Source of the DNA: Blastococcus tunisiensis
Lineage (GTDB): Bacteria; Actinomycetota; Actinomycetes; Mycobacteriales; Geodermatophilaceae
Direction of reading: 5' to 3'
Assembly (NCBI RefSeq): GCF_900112815.1
Contig: NZ_FOND01000020.1
Location: 1 to 64,000, forward strand
DNA length: 64,000 nucleotides
A model generated the notes under the pieces. That model worked only from the letters and a program-made list of their open reading frames with translations, searched no databases and was not told where the DNA came from. Numbering within the stretch: position 1 is the stretch's first letter; the number at the start of each line of letters is the position of its first letter. Of this stretch, positions 41,576 to 52,872 are shown piece after piece. The position numbers were made by a program, and so were the translations under genes.

Positions 41576-42315
41576 CGTCGGCGTCCGAGGAGCTCGACGC
41601 CGCGCTCGTCGCCCTCGCCGGCCGGCGGCCCCTGCTCGTCGCCAGCGACTACGACGGCGTCCTGGCGCCGCTCGTGGGCGACCCGTCGGCTGCCGTGCCG
41701 CAGCCGGGGGTCGCCGAGGTGCTTCCCCGCCTCGCCGCGGTCGGGGGCGTGACGGTGGCGCTGGTCAGCGGCCGTGGGGTGGCCGACCTGCAGGGCACCA
41801 GCGGGCTGTCCGGTCCCTACCGGTGGGTGGGCAGCCACGGCGCGGAGTTCGACGGCCCGCTGTCCGGCGACCAGGCCGACCGGCGGGATGCCCTGGCGGC
41901 CCGGCTCGCCCCGCTGGTCTCGGCCGTGCCCGGTGCGCGGCTGGAGGTCAAGCCGGCGAGCGTGGCGGTGCACGTCCGCGAGGTCGCCGACCGCGCGGCG
42001 GCAGCGGACCTGCTCGCGGATGCCCGGCGGGCCACTGATTCGTCACTGACGCTGAAGCCGGGCAAGGAGGTGCTCGAGGTCGCGGTCACCGATGCGGACA
42101 AGGGCAGCGCCCTGACCCGCCTCGCCGGCGAACTCGGTGCCGCCGCGACCCTCTACCTGGGCGACGACGTCACCGACGAGGACGCCTTCCGCGCGCTCGG
42201 ACCCGCCGACGTGACCGTCAAGGTGGGCGACGGGCAGACCGACGCGCGCCACCGGGTGGCGGACACCACGGAAGCGCTCGCCGTGCTGGAGCGACTGGCC
42301 GACCTGCTCGACTGA
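41572..42315 (+). CDS. otsB: Trehalose-6-phosphate phosphatase
   Basis: 247-residue HAD-fold phosphatase. Motif [15 protein letters not shown] (nucleophile and acid Asp near residue 24), motif [10 protein letters not shown], and motif [15 protein letters not shown] are intact, as is SHGAEFDGP, typical of trehalose phosphatases. The ATG overlaps the otsA stop by four bases. No terminator hairpin is evident directly after it; the following 310 bases form the leader of the first chemoreceptor gene. Confidence 0.94.
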   Translation: MTSASEELDAALVALAGRRPLLVASDYDGVLAPLVGDPSAAVPQPGVAEVLPRLAAVGGVTVALVSGRGVADLQGTSGLSGPYRWVGSHGAEFDGPLSGDQADRRDALAARLAPLVSAVPGARLEVKPASVAVHVREVADRAAAADLLADARRATDSSLTLKPGKEVLEVAVTDADKGSALTRLAGELGAAATLYLGDDVTDEDAFRALGPADVTVKVGDGQTDARHRVADTTEALAVLERLADLLD

Positions 42316-42466
42316 TCCCTGCCGTGTCGCGGACGGCGGAAGAGGACGAAAGTCCCGAACGGGCGCTCACCGTCTCCCCGGGGTCGACATCTCGCCCCCG
42401 TACCCGGCATCCGCGCAGGTCGGACCATTCCCGCGCCATTCTGCGGCGCACCTCAGGAAAGTGCCG

Positions 42467-42474
42467 TGTCGACA
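42467..42474. promoter_or_regulatory. TGTCGACA palindrome in the leader of the first chemoreceptor
   Basis: The 310-base gap 42316-42625 holds no gene. TGTCGACA lies 152 bases before the start codon, in a locally less GC-rich stretch. The same 8-mer occurs upstream of two further receptor genes and of cheB. Confidence 0.45.
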
Positions 42475-42625
42475 TGTCACGGTGCGGAATGCGCTGACCC
42501 GACCTGGTCGTCACGATTCATCTCGACCATAGGGCCTCAAGCCTCGCCGGGTGGCTGGAGTGACCACACTTTCGGTGTCCCGCCATCCGGCACGCGCACA
42601 AATTCTCATCCCAGGACGGTCCCTC

Positions 42626-44233
42626 GTGAATGCCCCTCCCTCCCCCTCTGCTCCCGGCCGGCGAGCCGGCTGGTTCGCCGACCGGCCGCTGGCAGTGAAG
42701 TTCGGTGTCCTGACCGGCGCCGTGGTCCTGTCCTGCGGCGGAATGCTCGGCTCGATGCTCGTGGGCAACGCCACCGTGAGCGACGCGAGCGCCGAGCTCG
42801 CCAACCTCGAGGACGCGCAGGCCCTGGTCCTGCAGCTCGACACCCGCGCCAGCGAGCTGAAGGTCGACGGCTTCAAGGCCATCGTCCGCCCCGACCCCGC
42901 CGCGCAGCTCGCGGAGCTCGCCGACGACATCGCCACCCCCGAAGCCCTGCTGGCCGAGCTGGCGACCATCGAGCTCACCGGCGAGAGCGCCGAGACGGTG
43001 GCCGGCCTGGCCGAGAGCTACGGCTCGTACACCGACGCGATCGGCGCCTTCGTGAATGGGGCAGTCGCCGACCAGGCGAGCGCGCTCCTCCGCTGGGAGG
43101 ACATCCAGGCCGCCAACGACCTCACCGACGGAGCGGTCAGCGCCGCGAAGGACGCGCTGGACGCCGAGAGCGAACTGGCCCAGCAGAAGCTCGACGACGC
43201 CATCGCCCAGTCTCAGCTGGTCAGCCTGCTCATCGCGCTGGCCGGGCTCGGGCTGATCGGTGCGGTCAGCTGGCTGACGATGCGGTCGATCACCCGGCCC
43301 GTCAGCAAGGTCAAGCTGGCGCTGGAGGCTCTCGCCACCGGTGACCTGACCGTCCGCAGCAACGTCACCTCCCGTGACGAGGTGGGCCAGATGGCCGCCG
43401 CGCTGGATGCCGCCCAGGCGAGCCTCCGGGAGGTGCTGTCGGGAGTGGTCTCGTCCGCCGACGCCGTGGCGGCGTCGTCGGAGGAGCTGTCGGCGTCATC
43501 GGCGCAGATCTCGGCGTCGGCCGAGGAGACCTCGGCACAGTCGGGTGTGGTCTCGAGTGCTGCGGAGGAGGTGTCGCGCAGCGTGCAGACGGTGGCCGCG
43601 GGAGCAGAGCAGATGGGTGCCTCGATCCGGGAGATCGCCTCCAACGCCGCCGAGGCCAGCGAGGTCGCGGCCCGCGCCGTCACCGCCGCGGGGACGACCA
43701 CCGCCACCGTCGCCAAGCTGGGCGAGTCCTCCGCGGAGATCGGCAACGTGGTCAAGGTGATCACCTCGATCGCCGAGCAGACCAACCTGCTGGCGCTCAA
43801 CGCCACCATCGAGGCGGCCCGGGCCGGGGAGGCCGGCAAGGGCTTCGCGGTGGTCGCGAACGAGGTCAAGGAGCTGGCGCAGGAGACGGCCAAGGCCACC
43901 GAGGACATCGCCAAGCGCGTCCTCGCCATCCAGGGCGACACCACCGCCGCGGTGGCCGCGATCGAGGAGATCTCCAGCATCGTCGCGCAGATCTCCGACC
44001 GCCAGACCACCATCGCCTCCGCAGTGGAGGAGCAGACCGCCACCACGAGCGAGATGTCGCGGTCGGTGCAGGAGGCGGCGAACGGTACCGGCGAGATCGC
44101 CACGAACATCACCGGCGTCTCCACGGCGGCGGAGTCGACCACCCAGGCGCTGGCCCAGACCCGCACCGCGGTCGACGAGCTGTCCCGGATGGCCGCCGGG
44201 CTGCGCACCACCGTCGGGAAGTTCACCTACTGA
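42626..44233 (+). CDS. Methyl-accepting chemotaxis protein 1
   Basis: 535 residues. TM1 (about 24-47) and TM2 (about 196-217) bracket a four-helix-bundle type ligand domain; HAMP covers about 218-270. The signalling domain (about 300-535) has the hairpin tip [39 protein letters not shown] and ends in TVGKFTY. There is no CheR-tethering pentapeptide of the NWETF type. Periplasmic sensing with cytoplasmic signalling to CheA/CheW is expected. The GTG at 42626 is chosen because MCP-like charged sequence follows ([15 protein letters not shown]). A hairpin terminator lies 56 bases downstream. Confidence 0.93.
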   Translation: MNAPPSPSAPGRRAGWFADRPLAVKFGVLTGAVVLSCGGMLGSMLVGNATVSDASAELANLEDAQALVLQLDTRASELKVDGFKAIVRPDPAAQLAELADDIATPEALLAELATIELTGESAETVAGLAESYGSYTDAIGAFVNGAVADQASALLRWEDIQAANDLTDGAVSAAKDALDAESELAQQKLDDAIAQSQLVSLLIALAGLGLIGAVSWLTMRSITRPVSKVKLALEALATGDLTVRSNVTSRDEVGQMAAALDAAQASLREVLSGVVSSADAVAASSEELSASSAQISASAEETSAQSGVVSSAAEEVSRSVQTVAAGAEQMGASIREIASNAAEASEVAARAVTAAGTTTATVAKLGESSAEIGNVVKVITSIAEQTNLLALNATIEAARAGEAGKGFAVVANEVKELAQETAKATEDIAKRVLAIQGDTTAAVAAIEEISSIVAQISDRQTTIASAVEEQTATTSEMSRSVQEAANGTGEIATNITGVSTAAESTTQALAQTRTAVDELSRMAAGLRTTVGKFTY

Positions 44234-44288
44234 CCGGCGCACCACCGGACGGCGTCGTGCAGCGGCGCTGAGCCGGACGGCGGACACG

Positions 44289-44317
44289 GAGCGCGCGACC
44301 CGACGGGTCGCGCGCTC
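44289..44317 (+). terminator. Hairpin terminator after chemoreceptor 1
   Basis: GAGCGCGCGACCC and GGGTCGCGCGCTC form a perfect 13-bp stem around a 3-base loop. Confidence 0.8.
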
Positions 44318-44344
44318 CTCCGCGTTCTCGGTGCCGCCATTTCG

Positions 44345-44352
44345 CGTCGACT
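44345..44352. promoter_or_regulatory. Variant of the TGTCGACA motif before chemoreceptor 2
   Basis: CGTCGACT keeps the GTCGAC core 174 bases before the start codon, in the same relative place as the exact motif in the leaders of the other receptors. It is a weaker match. Confidence 0.3.
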
Positions 44353-44524
44353 TGTCCCCCGTCCGAGAAAGGTGACCCACCGAATTCGCCCGGGAACACG
44401 ACACGCATGTCTCAGCGCTAAGCAATTCGCCCGACGGCCTGCACCATTTCCTCGCGACGCACCACGCGTTCCGCCGATCCCGGCAGTACCGGGAGGCGCA
44501 CCGACGTTCGAGGAAATGGGCACC

Positions 44525-46171
44525 ATGTCAAAGGCACGAGGAGCGCAGTACCGAGAAGGCGCCCCGACCCGTCACTGGTACCGGGACCGCGGCATCGCCA
44601 CCCGGATCTTCGCCATCGGCGCCGCGCTGGTGCTTGGCACGGTGGCCGCCACCGTGGCCGGCGTCCAGGGCACCCAGCGGGTGGGCGAACTGCACGAGGA
44701 GTCGACGGCTGCCGTCGCCGTGCAGCGCACCGTGGAGCAGGCGCGCTACGACCTGCTCTGGGCCGCCAACTGGCAGAACATCACCGCCTGGAACGCCCGG
44801 GTGGTCGGGGGCGAGACCGCGGCGGCGCCGGACGGTGACAACCTGGCGAACTACCGGGACGGCGCCGAGGGTTTCGAGCGGCTCTTCGAGATCGACCGCA
44901 GCCAGCTCGACGCCGACGCCGAGGCCAGCCTGGCGGTCATCCAGGAGAACTGGACGGCCATGAGCGAGTACAACGACCAGATCTTCGCGCTGTGGGCCCA
45001 GGGGCGGCTCGACGACGGCGACGCGCTGTCCACCGGCGACAAGTGGGACGTCTTCTACGTCCTGGACCAGGCGATGGTCGAGCTGGTCGAGTCCGTGGAC
45101 GCACGCGTCGCTCAGACCGAGGCCGATGTCGCGGAGGCGACGACCGACACCATCATCACCTCGCTGACCGTGTCAGCCCTCGCCGTCCTGCTCGGCGGTT
45201 CCCTGGCGTGGGTCGTCTCACGGGGGATCGTCCGCGGCGTCCGCCAGGTGCGGGTCGCCCTGGACCGGCTGGCCGCCCGCGACCTGACCGTCCGGCTGCC
45301 CGTCCGGGGCGCCGACGAGGTCGGCCAGATGGCGGCCGCGCTGAACACGGCGGCCGAGACGATGGCGGAGACGATCGAGGACATCGTCTCCTCCGCGGGG
45401 GCCGTCGCCTCGTCGTCGGAGGAGCTCAGCGCCTCCTCGGCCCAGATCTCGGCGTCGGCGGAGGAGACCTCCGCGCAGTCGGGGGTGGTGTCCGGTGCCG
45501 CGGAGGAGGTGTCGCGCAGCGTCGCGACGGTGGCTGCCGGTGCGGAGCAGATGGGTGCCTCGATCCGGGAGATCTCGCAGAACGCCGCCGAGGCCAGCGA
45601 GGTGGCCGGACGAGCGGTCCGGGCCGCGGAGAACACGACCGCGACGGTGGCCAAGCTGGGCGAGTCCTCGACGGAGATCGGCAACGTGGTGAAGGTGATC
45701 ACGAGCATCGCCGAGCAGACCAACCTGCTGGCGCTGAACGCCACGATCGAGGCGGCCCGTGCGGGCGAGGCCGGCAAGGGCTTCGCGGTCGTGGCCAACG
45801 AGGTCAAGGAGCTGGCCCAGGAGACGGCCAAGGCCACCGAGGACATCGCCCGCCGGGTGCAGTCGATCCAGGGCGACACCACCGCGGCGGTCGCGGCGAT
45901 CGAGGAGATCTCCAGCATCGTGGCCCAGATCTCCGACCGGCAGACCACCATCGCCAGCGCGGTGGAGGAGCAGACGGCGACCACGCAGGAGATGTCGCGC
46001 TCCGTGCAGGAGGCGGCCAGCGGCACCGGGGAGATCGCCGCGAACATCACCGGCGTCTCCACCGCCGCCGGCTCGACCACCCAGGCGCTCGCCCAGACCC
46101 GCACCGCGGTCGACGAGCTGTCCCGCATGGCGGCAGACCTGCGGACCAGCGTCGGGAGGTTCACCTACTGA
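44525..46171 (+). CDS. Methyl-accepting chemotaxis protein 2
   Basis: 548 residues. TM1 at about 26-47 and TM2 at about 208-232; the ligand domain contains [19 protein letters not shown] and many tryptophans and differs from the other three receptors. HAMP follows TM2, then a signalling domain nearly identical to receptor 1 (SVGRFTY end). The ATG at 44525 has AGGAA at suitable spacing; an ATG three codons upstream is too close to it. Confidence 0.92.
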   Translation: MSKARGAQYREGAPTRHWYRDRGIATRIFAIGAALVLGTVAATVAGVQGTQRVGELHEESTAAVAVQRTVEQARYDLLWAANWQNITAWNARVVGGETAAAPDGDNLANYRDGAEGFERLFEIDRSQLDADAEASLAVIQENWTAMSEYNDQIFALWAQGRLDDGDALSTGDKWDVFYVLDQAMVELVESVDARVAQTEADVAEATTDTIITSLTVSALAVLLGGSLAWVVSRGIVRGVRQVRVALDRLAARDLTVRLPVRGADEVGQMAAALNTAAETMAETIEDIVSSAGAVASSSEELSASSAQISASAEETSAQSGVVSGAAEEVSRSVATVAAGAEQMGASIREISQNAAEASEVAGRAVRAAENTTATVAKLGESSTEIGNVVKVITSIAEQTNLLALNATIEAARAGEAGKGFAVVANEVKELAQETAKATEDIARRVQSIQGDTTAAVAAIEEISSIVAQISDRQTTIASAVEEQTATTQEMSRSVQEAASGTGEIAANITGVSTAAGSTTQALAQTRTAVDELSRMAADLRTSVGRFTY

Positions 46172-46376
46172 CGTCCAGAGCCCGGGGGCGTGGGTGACGT
46201 GGGAGCGCGTGGCCGGGCACGGTGATTCGCTCCCGCCGCTACCGGATGTCATGCCAGGTCGACAGCAACGGTGCGGTGACCGATCCACGTCGCACCGGGG
46301 GCCGGGCGAACACCCTTCCCACTCTCGCGGCGCGGACCATTCAATGGGGCACCCCGCGTCCGGATGGGCATCGTCT

Positions 46377-46384
46377 TGTCGACA
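46377..46384. promoter_or_regulatory. TGTCGACA palindrome in the leader of chemoreceptor 3
   Basis: The 409-base gap 46172-46580 holds no gene. TGTCGACA lies 197 bases before the start. A second element, TTCGCGACACG (46419-46429), starts 42 bases after it, nearly the same spacing as in the next leader. Confidence 0.45.
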
Positions 46385-46580
46385 GCATCGAGAAGGTCGC
46401 CGACCTTTTTCGCCACCGTTCGCGACACGGGCGAGAACGACGATCGGGAGTCCTGATCCCTCTCCTAGTTTTCTGGCAGTCGCGCCCGGGCCGGTCGACG
46501 CGAATGGTCATCGATCGGTGACCTGTCCGGCCGGGCGCCCACCGAATCGGCACACCCGCAATCCTCGGAAAGAGAGAGCA

Positions 46581-48194
46581 ATGAGCACGAGCCGTGCCAC
46601 CCCCACCCGGTGGTTCCGCGATCTACGCGTCCCCGTCAAGATCACCTCAGCCGTCGCGGTCGCCGTCGCGGTTGCCATCGCCATCGGCGTCATGGGCCTG
46701 AGCTCGCTGTCGAAGGCGGCCGAGCGGACGGAGGCCATGCACAGCTACAACGTCGTCGGCACCCAGCTGGCCGAGGAGATGCGGTACCAGCTCATGAACG
46801 TGCGTTTCACGAGCACCAGCCGCTCCTACGCATCGACCCCGGAGCTCAAGCAGGGCTACACCGAGGACCGCGAGGCCGCACGGGAGGCCCTCCTCGCCGC
46901 CGGCCAGGAGTACCTGGACCTCCCGGGTCTCCCGGCCGAGGAGGCGGAGCTCGTGCGGGGTGTGCTCGACGGCGTCGAGCGGTACTTCTCCCTCGCCGGT
47001 GAGATGGACGCGCTGATGGCCGCCGGGCGGATCGAGGAGTTCAACACGAAGCGGTCCACCGAGATCGCACCGCTCACCGAGCAGATGGTCGCGAACCTGC
47101 AGGCTCTCACCGAATCCCAGATGACGTCTGCATCGGCCGCCGCGGACGCGGCTGAGAACAGCTACGCGTCGACCCGTACCGCGCTGATCGTCGTCCTCGT
47201 CGCAGGCGCGCTGCTGGCGGTCGCCGTGGGTGTCGTGACAGCTCGGGTCATCACCCGGCCGCTGGTCCGGGTGCGTGCGTCCGCAGCCCGGCTGGCCGAG
47301 GGGGACCTCTCGCAGCCGACCGGTGTGGACCAGCGGGACGAGGTGGGCCAGATGGCCGCCGCCCTCGACTCCGCGCAGGAGAGCCTGCGGTCGGTGATGG
47401 CCTCGGTGGTCGCCTCGGCCGATGCCGTGGCGGCCTCCTCGGAGGAGCTGAGCGCGTCCTCGGCCCAGATCTCGTCGGGTGCGGACGAGACCTCCGCGCA
47501 GTCCGGGGTCGTGGCCAGCGCCGCGGAGGAGGTCTCGCGCAGCGTGCAGACGGTCGCAGCGGGTGCAGAGCAGATGGGCGCCTCCATCCGCGAGATCGCC
47601 TCGAACGCGGCAGAGGCCAGCGAGGTGGCCGGCCGTGCGGTGGACGCTGCGGCGACGACAAAGGCCACGGTCGACAAGCTCGGAGAGTCCTCGGCCGAGA
47701 TCGGCAACGTGGTCAAGGTGATCACCTCGATCGCCGAGCAGACGAACCTGCTGGCGCTGAACGCCACGATCGAGGCGGCCCGTGCGGGCGAGGCCGGGAA
47801 GGGCTTCGCCGTCGTGGCCAACGAGGTCAAGGAGCTGGCGCAGGAGACGGCGAAGGCGACCGAGGACATCGCGAGGCGCGTCCTGGCCATCCAGGGCGAC
47901 ACCACCGCCGCGGTGGCCGCGATCGACGAGATCAGCTCGATCGTCGCGCAGATCTCCGACCGGCAGACCACCATCGCCTCGGCGGTGGAGGAGCAGACCG
48001 CGACGACGAACGAGATGTCCCGGTCGGTGCAGGAGGCCGCCGACGGGACCACGGAGATCGCCACGAACATCACCGGCGTCTCGACCGCGGCGGAGTCGAC
48101 CACGCAGGCGCTCACGCAGACCCGTACGGCGGTCGACGAGCTGTCCCGGATGGCCGCCGACCTGCGCACCACCGTCGGGAGGTTCAGCTACTGA
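46581..48194 (+). CDS. Methyl-accepting chemotaxis protein 3
   Basis: 537 residues. TM1 at about 17-40, a helical periplasmic domain ([25 protein letters not shown] is a four-helix-bundle start), TM2 at about 198-220, HAMP, then the shared signalling domain ending TVGRFSY. The ligand domain is unlike those of receptors 1, 2 and 4. AAAGAGAG precedes the ATG. A hairpin (48211-48250) follows. Confidence 0.93.
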   Translation: MSTSRATPTRWFRDLRVPVKITSAVAVAVAVAIAIGVMGLSSLSKAAERTEAMHSYNVVGTQLAEEMRYQLMNVRFTSTSRSYASTPELKQGYTEDREAAREALLAAGQEYLDLPGLPAEEAELVRGVLDGVERYFSLAGEMDALMAAGRIEEFNTKRSTEIAPLTEQMVANLQALTESQMTSASAAADAAENSYASTRTALIVVLVAGALLAVAVGVVTARVITRPLVRVRASAARLAEGDLSQPTGVDQRDEVGQMAAALDSAQESLRSVMASVVASADAVAASSEELSASSAQISSGADETSAQSGVVASAAEEVSRSVQTVAAGAEQMGASIREIASNAAEASEVAGRAVDAAATTKATVDKLGESSAEIGNVVKVITSIAEQTNLLALNATIEAARAGEAGKGFAVVANEVKELAQETAKATEDIARRVLAIQGDTTAAVAAIDEISSIVAQISDRQTTIASAVEEQTATTNEMSRSVQEAADGTTEIATNITGVSTAAESTTQALTQTRTAVDELSRMAADLRTTVGRFSY

Positions 48195-48210
48195 TCTGCC
48201 CTCGCTCGCC

Positions 48211-48250
48211 CGTCGGGGTGGTGACCGGTCCCCCGGTCGCCACCCCGACG
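48211..48250 (+). terminator. Hairpin terminator after chemoreceptor 3
   Basis: CGTCGGGGTGGTGACCGG pairs with CCGGTCGCCACCCCGACG, one wobble pair, 4-base loop. Confidence 0.75.
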
Positions 48251-48401
48251 TCGTTCGCGGGGTCCGAGGGCGGATGGCCGGCGGCGTGCGGGCGCGCCCC
48301 GGAGGTGCGGACTCCATTCCCGGAGGCGGGTCGGTGCGCGGGTCCAGGGAGTTTCATCCCACAGCGCATCCAAGACTCGATGCCGCAAACAAATGGCGTC
48401 A

Positions 48402-48409
48402 TGTCGACA
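48402..48409. promoter_or_regulatory. TGTCGACA palindrome in the leader of chemoreceptor 4
   Basis: The 409-base gap 48195-48603 holds the terminator above and this motif, 195 bases before the start. TTCGCGACACG (48445-48455) starts 43 bases after it. The stretch around it is unusually AT-rich for this genome (CAAACAAATGG, CAACCACCAATC). Confidence 0.5.
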
Positions 48410-48603
48410 CGACAAATGCGGTCAACCACCAATCTTTCCGGGGGTTCGCGACACGCGCCATATCGGACGAACCTGACTCGGTGATGCCCTACCTTTCGGC
48501 CTGTTACTCCCCCGCACACCGGATGGGCCGCACCGGCCACATCCATTCCGGCGCGACGAAGCCCCGTCCGCCGTGCGCGCCCATCCCATTCCTGGAGAAG
48601 ACC

Positions 48604-50217
48604 ATGACCGTTCCTGCCAACTCCACCCGCTCCGGTCGGGCTGGTTGGTTCACCGATCGCCCGATCGGCGTGAAGATCGGCGCCGCGCTCGCCGTGCTCG
48701 CCATCGTCGCGTTCGGGCTGACGGCACTGGCTGTCCAGCGGATCGGCACCCTGGCCGACGCGGGCGACATGCTCTACGAAGACTCGATCGTGCCGCTCGA
48801 GCGTCTCGGTGAGGCGCAGCGGACGTTCCAGGGGATCCGCGCCCGGAACAACGTGTTCGGCATGTCCGACGCGACGGTGCAGCAAAGTCTGCGGGCGGAC
48901 CTGCAGGCCCGTCAGGAGCAGTTCGCCGGCGAGATGCAGGTCTACGTGGACACCCTGGGGAACCCGAGCGACTTCGCTCCGGTCCAGGACGCGGCGGACG
49001 CCTACTTCACCGTGGTCGAGCAGCAGCTGTACCCGGTCGCCGCGAGTGGCGACCTCGTTGCCGCCCAGCAGGTCGTCAGCGGCCCGCTCGCCGAGACCGG
49101 GCGGGCTCTGTCGGACGCTTTCGGTGACGAGCAGGCCCGCCAGGGCGTGGACGCCCGGGCGGACGCCGCCGAAGGTCAGGAACTGGCCTCATCGGCGCGC
49201 TACACGCTGTGGATCGCCCTCGCGGTCGGTATCGGCGCCGCAGCGCTGCTGGCGTTCCTCGTCGTGCGGCAGCTCATCACGACCGTGCGGTCGGTGCAGA
49301 AGTCGGTGGACGCTCTCGCCGCCGGCGATCTGACCGTGGCCCCCGAGGTGAACTCGGGTGACGAGCTCGGGCGGATGGCCGCTTCGCTGGGCCGTGCACA
49401 GGAGAGCCTGCGGACCGTGCTCGGTGGCGTGGCCGCCTCGGCGGACGCCGTGGCGGCCTCGAGCGAGGAGCTGTCGGCGTCGTCGGCGCAGATTTCGGCC
49501 TCGGCCGAGGAGACCTCGGCGCAGTCCGGTGTGGTGTCCTCGGCGGCCGAGGAGGTCTCCCGCAGCGTGCAGACCGTCGCCGCCGGCGCCGAGCAGATGG
49601 GCGCCTCCATCCGCGAGATCGCCAGCAACGCCGCCGAGGCCAGCGAGGTCGCGGCCCGCGCCGTCACCGCCGCCGAGACGACCACCGCCACCGTCGCCAA
49701 GCTCGGCGAGTCCTCGGCCGAGATCGGCAACGTCGTCAAGGTGATCACGAGCATCGCCGAGCAGACCAACCTGCTGGCGCTCAACGCCACCATCGAGGCG
49801 GCCCGTGCGGGCGAGGCCGGCAAGGGCTTCGCCGTCGTGGCCAACGAGGTCAAGGAGCTGGCCCAGGAGACGGCCAAGGCGACCGAGGACATCGCCCGCC
49901 GGGTGCTGTCGATCCAGGGCGACACCACCGCCGCGGTCGCGGCGATCGAGGAGATCTCGACCATCGTCGCGCAGATCTCCGACCGGCAGACGACCATCGC
50001 TTCGGCGGTGGAGGAGCAGACGGCCACGACGAACGAGATGTCGCGGTCGGTGCAGGAGGCTGCCGGCGGAACCACGGAGATCGCCAGCAACATCACCGGC
50101 GTCTCCACGGCGGCGGAGTCGACCACGCAGGCGCTCACCCAGACCCGCACCGCGGTCGACGAGCTCTCCCGCATGGCCGCCGACCTGCGCACCACGGTCG
50201 GCAACTTCACCTACTGA
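48604..50217 (+). CDS. Methyl-accepting chemotaxis protein 4
   Basis: 537 residues. TM1 at about 20-45 and TM2 at about 198-222. The four-helix-bundle ligand domain begins [34 protein letters not shown], the classic 4HB_MCP_1 pattern. HAMP and the shared signalling domain (TVGNFTY end) follow. GGAGAAG precedes the ATG. Confidence 0.94.
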   Translation: MTVPANSTRSGRAGWFTDRPIGVKIGAALAVLAIVAFGLTALAVQRIGTLADAGDMLYEDSIVPLERLGEAQRTFQGIRARNNVFGMSDATVQQSLRADLQARQEQFAGEMQVYVDTLGNPSDFAPVQDAADAYFTVVEQQLYPVAASGDLVAAQQVVSGPLAETGRALSDAFGDEQARQGVDARADAAEGQELASSARYTLWIALAVGIGAAALLAFLVVRQLITTVRSVQKSVDALAAGDLTVAPEVNSGDELGRMAASLGRAQESLRTVLGGVAASADAVAASSEELSASSAQISASAEETSAQSGVVSSAAEEVSRSVQTVAAGAEQMGASIREIASNAAEASEVAARAVTAAETTTATVAKLGESSAEIGNVVKVITSIAEQTNLLALNATIEAARAGEAGKGFAVVANEVKELAQETAKATEDIARRVLSIQGDTTAAVAAIEEISTIVAQISDRQTTIASAVEEQTATTNEMSRSVQEAAGGTTEIASNITGVSTAAESTTQALTQTRTAVDELSRMAADLRTTVGNFTY

Positions 50218-50226
50218 GCGCGACAT

Positions 50227-50258
50227 CCCCGGACGGGCCGCATTCCGCCCGTCCGGGG
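50227..50258 (+). terminator. Hairpin terminator after chemoreceptor 4
   Basis: CCCCGGACGGGC and GCCCGTCCGGGG form a perfect 12-bp stem around an 8-base loop. Confidence 0.82.
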
Positions 50259-50399
50259 GTCGGCTCCGCCCCGCGGGTGCCGATAACTGCATCGACGGCG
50301 GTGCCGGGCGGATTCACCTTCACTCCGCCCGGCACCGGCCGATGACCCAACCGGACCGGTTCCCGACCGGTTCGCGACGTGAGAGAGAAGGCACCAACG

Positions 50400-52871
50400 G
50401 TGGACGGTCTTGACGACATCGTCGAGGAGTTCCTGGTCGAGAGCCACGAGAACCTCGACCAGCTGGACTCGGACCTGGTCGCGCTGGAACAGGACCCGAA
50501 CTCGCGCGAGCGGCTGTCGAGCATCTTCCGCACGATCCACACGATCAAGGGCACCAGCGGCTTCCTCGCCTTCAACCGGCTCGAGGAGGTGACCCACGTC
50601 GGCGAGAACATGCTCTCCCGGCTGCGGGACGGCGAGCTGGCCCTGACGCCGATGCGCACGAGCGTCCTGCTGCGGATGGTGGACACCGTCCGCGCCCTGC
50701 TGACCGCCATCGAGGCCAGCGGCGGCGAGGGTGGGGTCGAGGTCGCCGACGTCGTCGCCGCGATCACCGCGGCCATGGAGGACGCCCCGGCTCCGGCCGC
50801 CATCCCGGCCCCCCGGGCCGAGGCGCCGGCCAAGGCCCCCGCGAAGGCTGCGGCGAAGGCCCCCGCCAAGGCTGCGGTGAAGACGACCGCCGCGAAGGCC
50901 CCGGCGAAGGCCACTACCGCCAAGGCCCCGGCGAAGAAGACCACCGCGCGGAAGCCGGCGACCCGGCGCGCGGCCACCACCCCGGCGGCGTCCGCCACTG
51001 GGCCGCAGGACGACGCCGTCGCGGACGTCCTCGCCGACGAGCTGCCCGAGGGAGCCAACGCAGTCATGCCCGAGCCCACCGTCGAGAAGCCGGCCGCGCC
51101 GGCTCCCGCCGCCGACCAGGCCGACGCCGAGACCCCCTCCGGCGGCGGTGACGGCCAGACCCGGCGTGGCGTGGCCGACAGCACCATCCGCGTCGACGTC
51201 GACCTGCTCGACGAGCTCATGCTGCTCGTGGGCGAGCTGGTGCTCACCCGCAACCAGATCGTCCAGAACGTCGCCCGCCAGACCGACACGGACCTGATCC
51301 GCGCCTCCCAGCGGCTCAACCTCATCGCCAGCGAGCTGCAGGAGGGCGTCATGAAGACGCGCATGCAGCCGATCGACCACATCTGGTCGAAGCTGCCGCG
51401 CGTCGTCCGCGACCTCGGCATCCAGTGCGGGAAGTCGGTCCGCCTGGAGATGGAGGGCAAGGACACCGAGCTCGACAAGACCCTGCTCGAGGCGGTCAAG
51501 GACCCGCTGACGCACCTGGTGCGCAACTCGGTCGACCACGGCATCGAGGCGCCCGAGGCCCGCAAGAAGGCCGGCAAGCCGACAGAGGGCGTCCTCACCC
51601 TGCGCGCCCGGCACGAGAGCGGCCAGGTGGTGGTCGAGGTGGCCGACGACGGCGCCGGCATCGACCCCGTCAAGCTGGGCGAGAAGGCGGTCCAGCGGGG
51701 CCTCGTGACGCCCGACGCGCTGACCCGGATGAGCCCCACCGACATCCTGCAGCTGATCTTCCTGCCCGGTTTCTCCACCGCTGCCGCGGTCACCAACGTC
51801 TCCGGCCGCGGCGTCGGCATGGACGTGGTCAAGACCAACATCGAGCAGATCGGCGGCACCATCGAGGTCGAGTCCGACGCCGGTGTCGGCACGGTCTGCC
51901 GGCTGCGCATCCCGCTGACGCTCGCGATCGTCCCCGCCCTGACCGTCGAGTGCGCCGGCGACCGCTACGCCATCCCGCAGATCAGCCTGCAGGAGCTGGT
52001 CAGCCTGGACGCCGAGAAGGCCGCCAACGCGGTGGAGGAGGTCGGCGGCGCGCAGGTCTACCGCCTCCGCGGCGAACTGCTCCCGCTGGTCCGGCTCACC
52101 GACGTGCTCGGGCTGACCTCCGAGCGGCACGACGGGCACGTCGTCATCGCCGTGCTTCGGTCGGAGGGGCGCCGCTTCGGCCTCGTCGTCGACCGGGTGA
52201 TCAACACCGAGGAGATCGTCGTCAAGGCCGTGGGTGGCCAGATGAAGGCGATCGGCCTCTACTCCGGGGCGACCGTCCTCGGTGACGGCACCGTGGCCCT
52301 GATCCTCGACGTCCAAGCCCTGGCCCGCCGGGCCCTGCGGGCGGAGACCAACGAGCGCCAGGAGTCGCAGAAGGCCGCCGCCCACGCCGCGGCGGCGAGC
52401 GAGACCGAGCGCCAGCGCATGCTGCTGGCGGCGATCGGCGGCGGCCGGCGGGTGGCCATCCCGCTGGACACCGTCACCCGCCTGGAGCAGGTGCGGACCG
52501 ACGCGGTGGAGAAGGTGGGCAACCGGGAGGTCGTCCAGTACCGCGGCGCGATCCTGCCGATCGTGCGGCTCGACCGGCACCTCGGCGCCTACGGCGAGAC
52601 CGACCGCGAGGTGCTCGAGGTCATCGTCTACGCCGACCACGGGCGCAGCGTCGCGATCGTCGTCGAGGAGATCCTCGACATCGTCGACGGCGAGGCGGCC
52701 GTCCGCAGCGACATCGACGACCTGGGCCTGCTCGGCTCCGCCGTCCTCGGCGACAAGGTCACCGAGCTGCTCGACGTGCGCGCCGCGATCCTGGCCGCCG
52801 ACCCGGCCTTCTACTCCTCCCCCGCCCCCACGACGCCCGACGGCGTCCCCGCCTCACTGCTGGAGGTCTGA
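50400..52871 (+). CDS. cheA: Chemotaxis histidine kinase CheA with tandem CheW domains
   Basis: 823 residues. P1/HPt domain with phosphorylated H47 (RTIHTIKGTSGFLAF), then a long Ala/Lys/Pro-rich linker (about 128-200, KAPAK-type repeats) where P2 normally sits, dimerisation helices (about 260-330), the ATPase domain (LRNSVDHGIEAPEAR N-box, DDGAGID G1, GRGVGMDVV G2) and a CheW-like domain (about 505-650). A second CheW-like domain (about 680-800, RVAIPLDTVTRLEQVR) follows. GAGAAGG lies before the GTG at 50400. Confidence 0.94.
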   Translation: MDGLDDIVEEFLVESHENLDQLDSDLVALEQDPNSRERLSSIFRTIHTIKGTSGFLAFNRLEEVTHVGENMLSRLRDGELALTPMRTSVLLRMVDTVRALLTAIEASGGEGGVEVADVVAAITAAMEDAPAPAAIPAPRAEAPAKAPAKAAAKAPAKAAVKTTAAKAPAKATTAKAPAKKTTARKPATRRAATTPAASATGPQDDAVADVLADELPEGANAVMPEPTVEKPAAPAPAADQADAETPSGGGDGQTRRGVADSTIRVDVDLLDELMLLVGELVLTRNQIVQNVARQTDTDLIRASQRLNLIASELQEGVMKTRMQPIDHIWSKLPRVVRDLGIQCGKSVRLEMEGKDTELDKTLLEAVKDPLTHLVRNSVDHGIEAPEARKKAGKPTEGVLTLRARHESGQVVVEVADDGAGIDPVKLGEKAVQRGLVTPDALTRMSPTDILQLIFLPGFSTAAAVTNVSGRGVGMDVVKTNIEQIGGTIEVESDAGVGTVCRLRIPLTLAIVPALTVECAGDRYAIPQISLQELVSLDAEKAANAVEEVGGAQVYRLRGELLPLVRLTDVLGLTSERHDGHVVIAVLRSEGRRFGLVVDRVINTEEIVVKAVGGQMKAIGLYSGATVLGDGTVALILDVQALARRALRAETNERQESQKAAAHAAAASETERQRMLLAAIGGGRRVAIPLDTVTRLEQVRTDAVEKVGNREVVQYRGAILPIVRLDRHLGAYGETDREVLEVIVYADHGRSVAIVVEEILDIVDGEAAVRSDIDDLGLLGSAVLGDKVTELLDVRAAILAADPAFYSSPAPTTPDGVPASLLEV

Positions 52872-52872
52872 C

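Noticed and set aside
45112-46164. Long minus-strand open frames across all four receptor genes
   Set aside because: They recur in each receptor at the same place as a Ser/Ala/Thr-rich shadow of the shared signalling domain.
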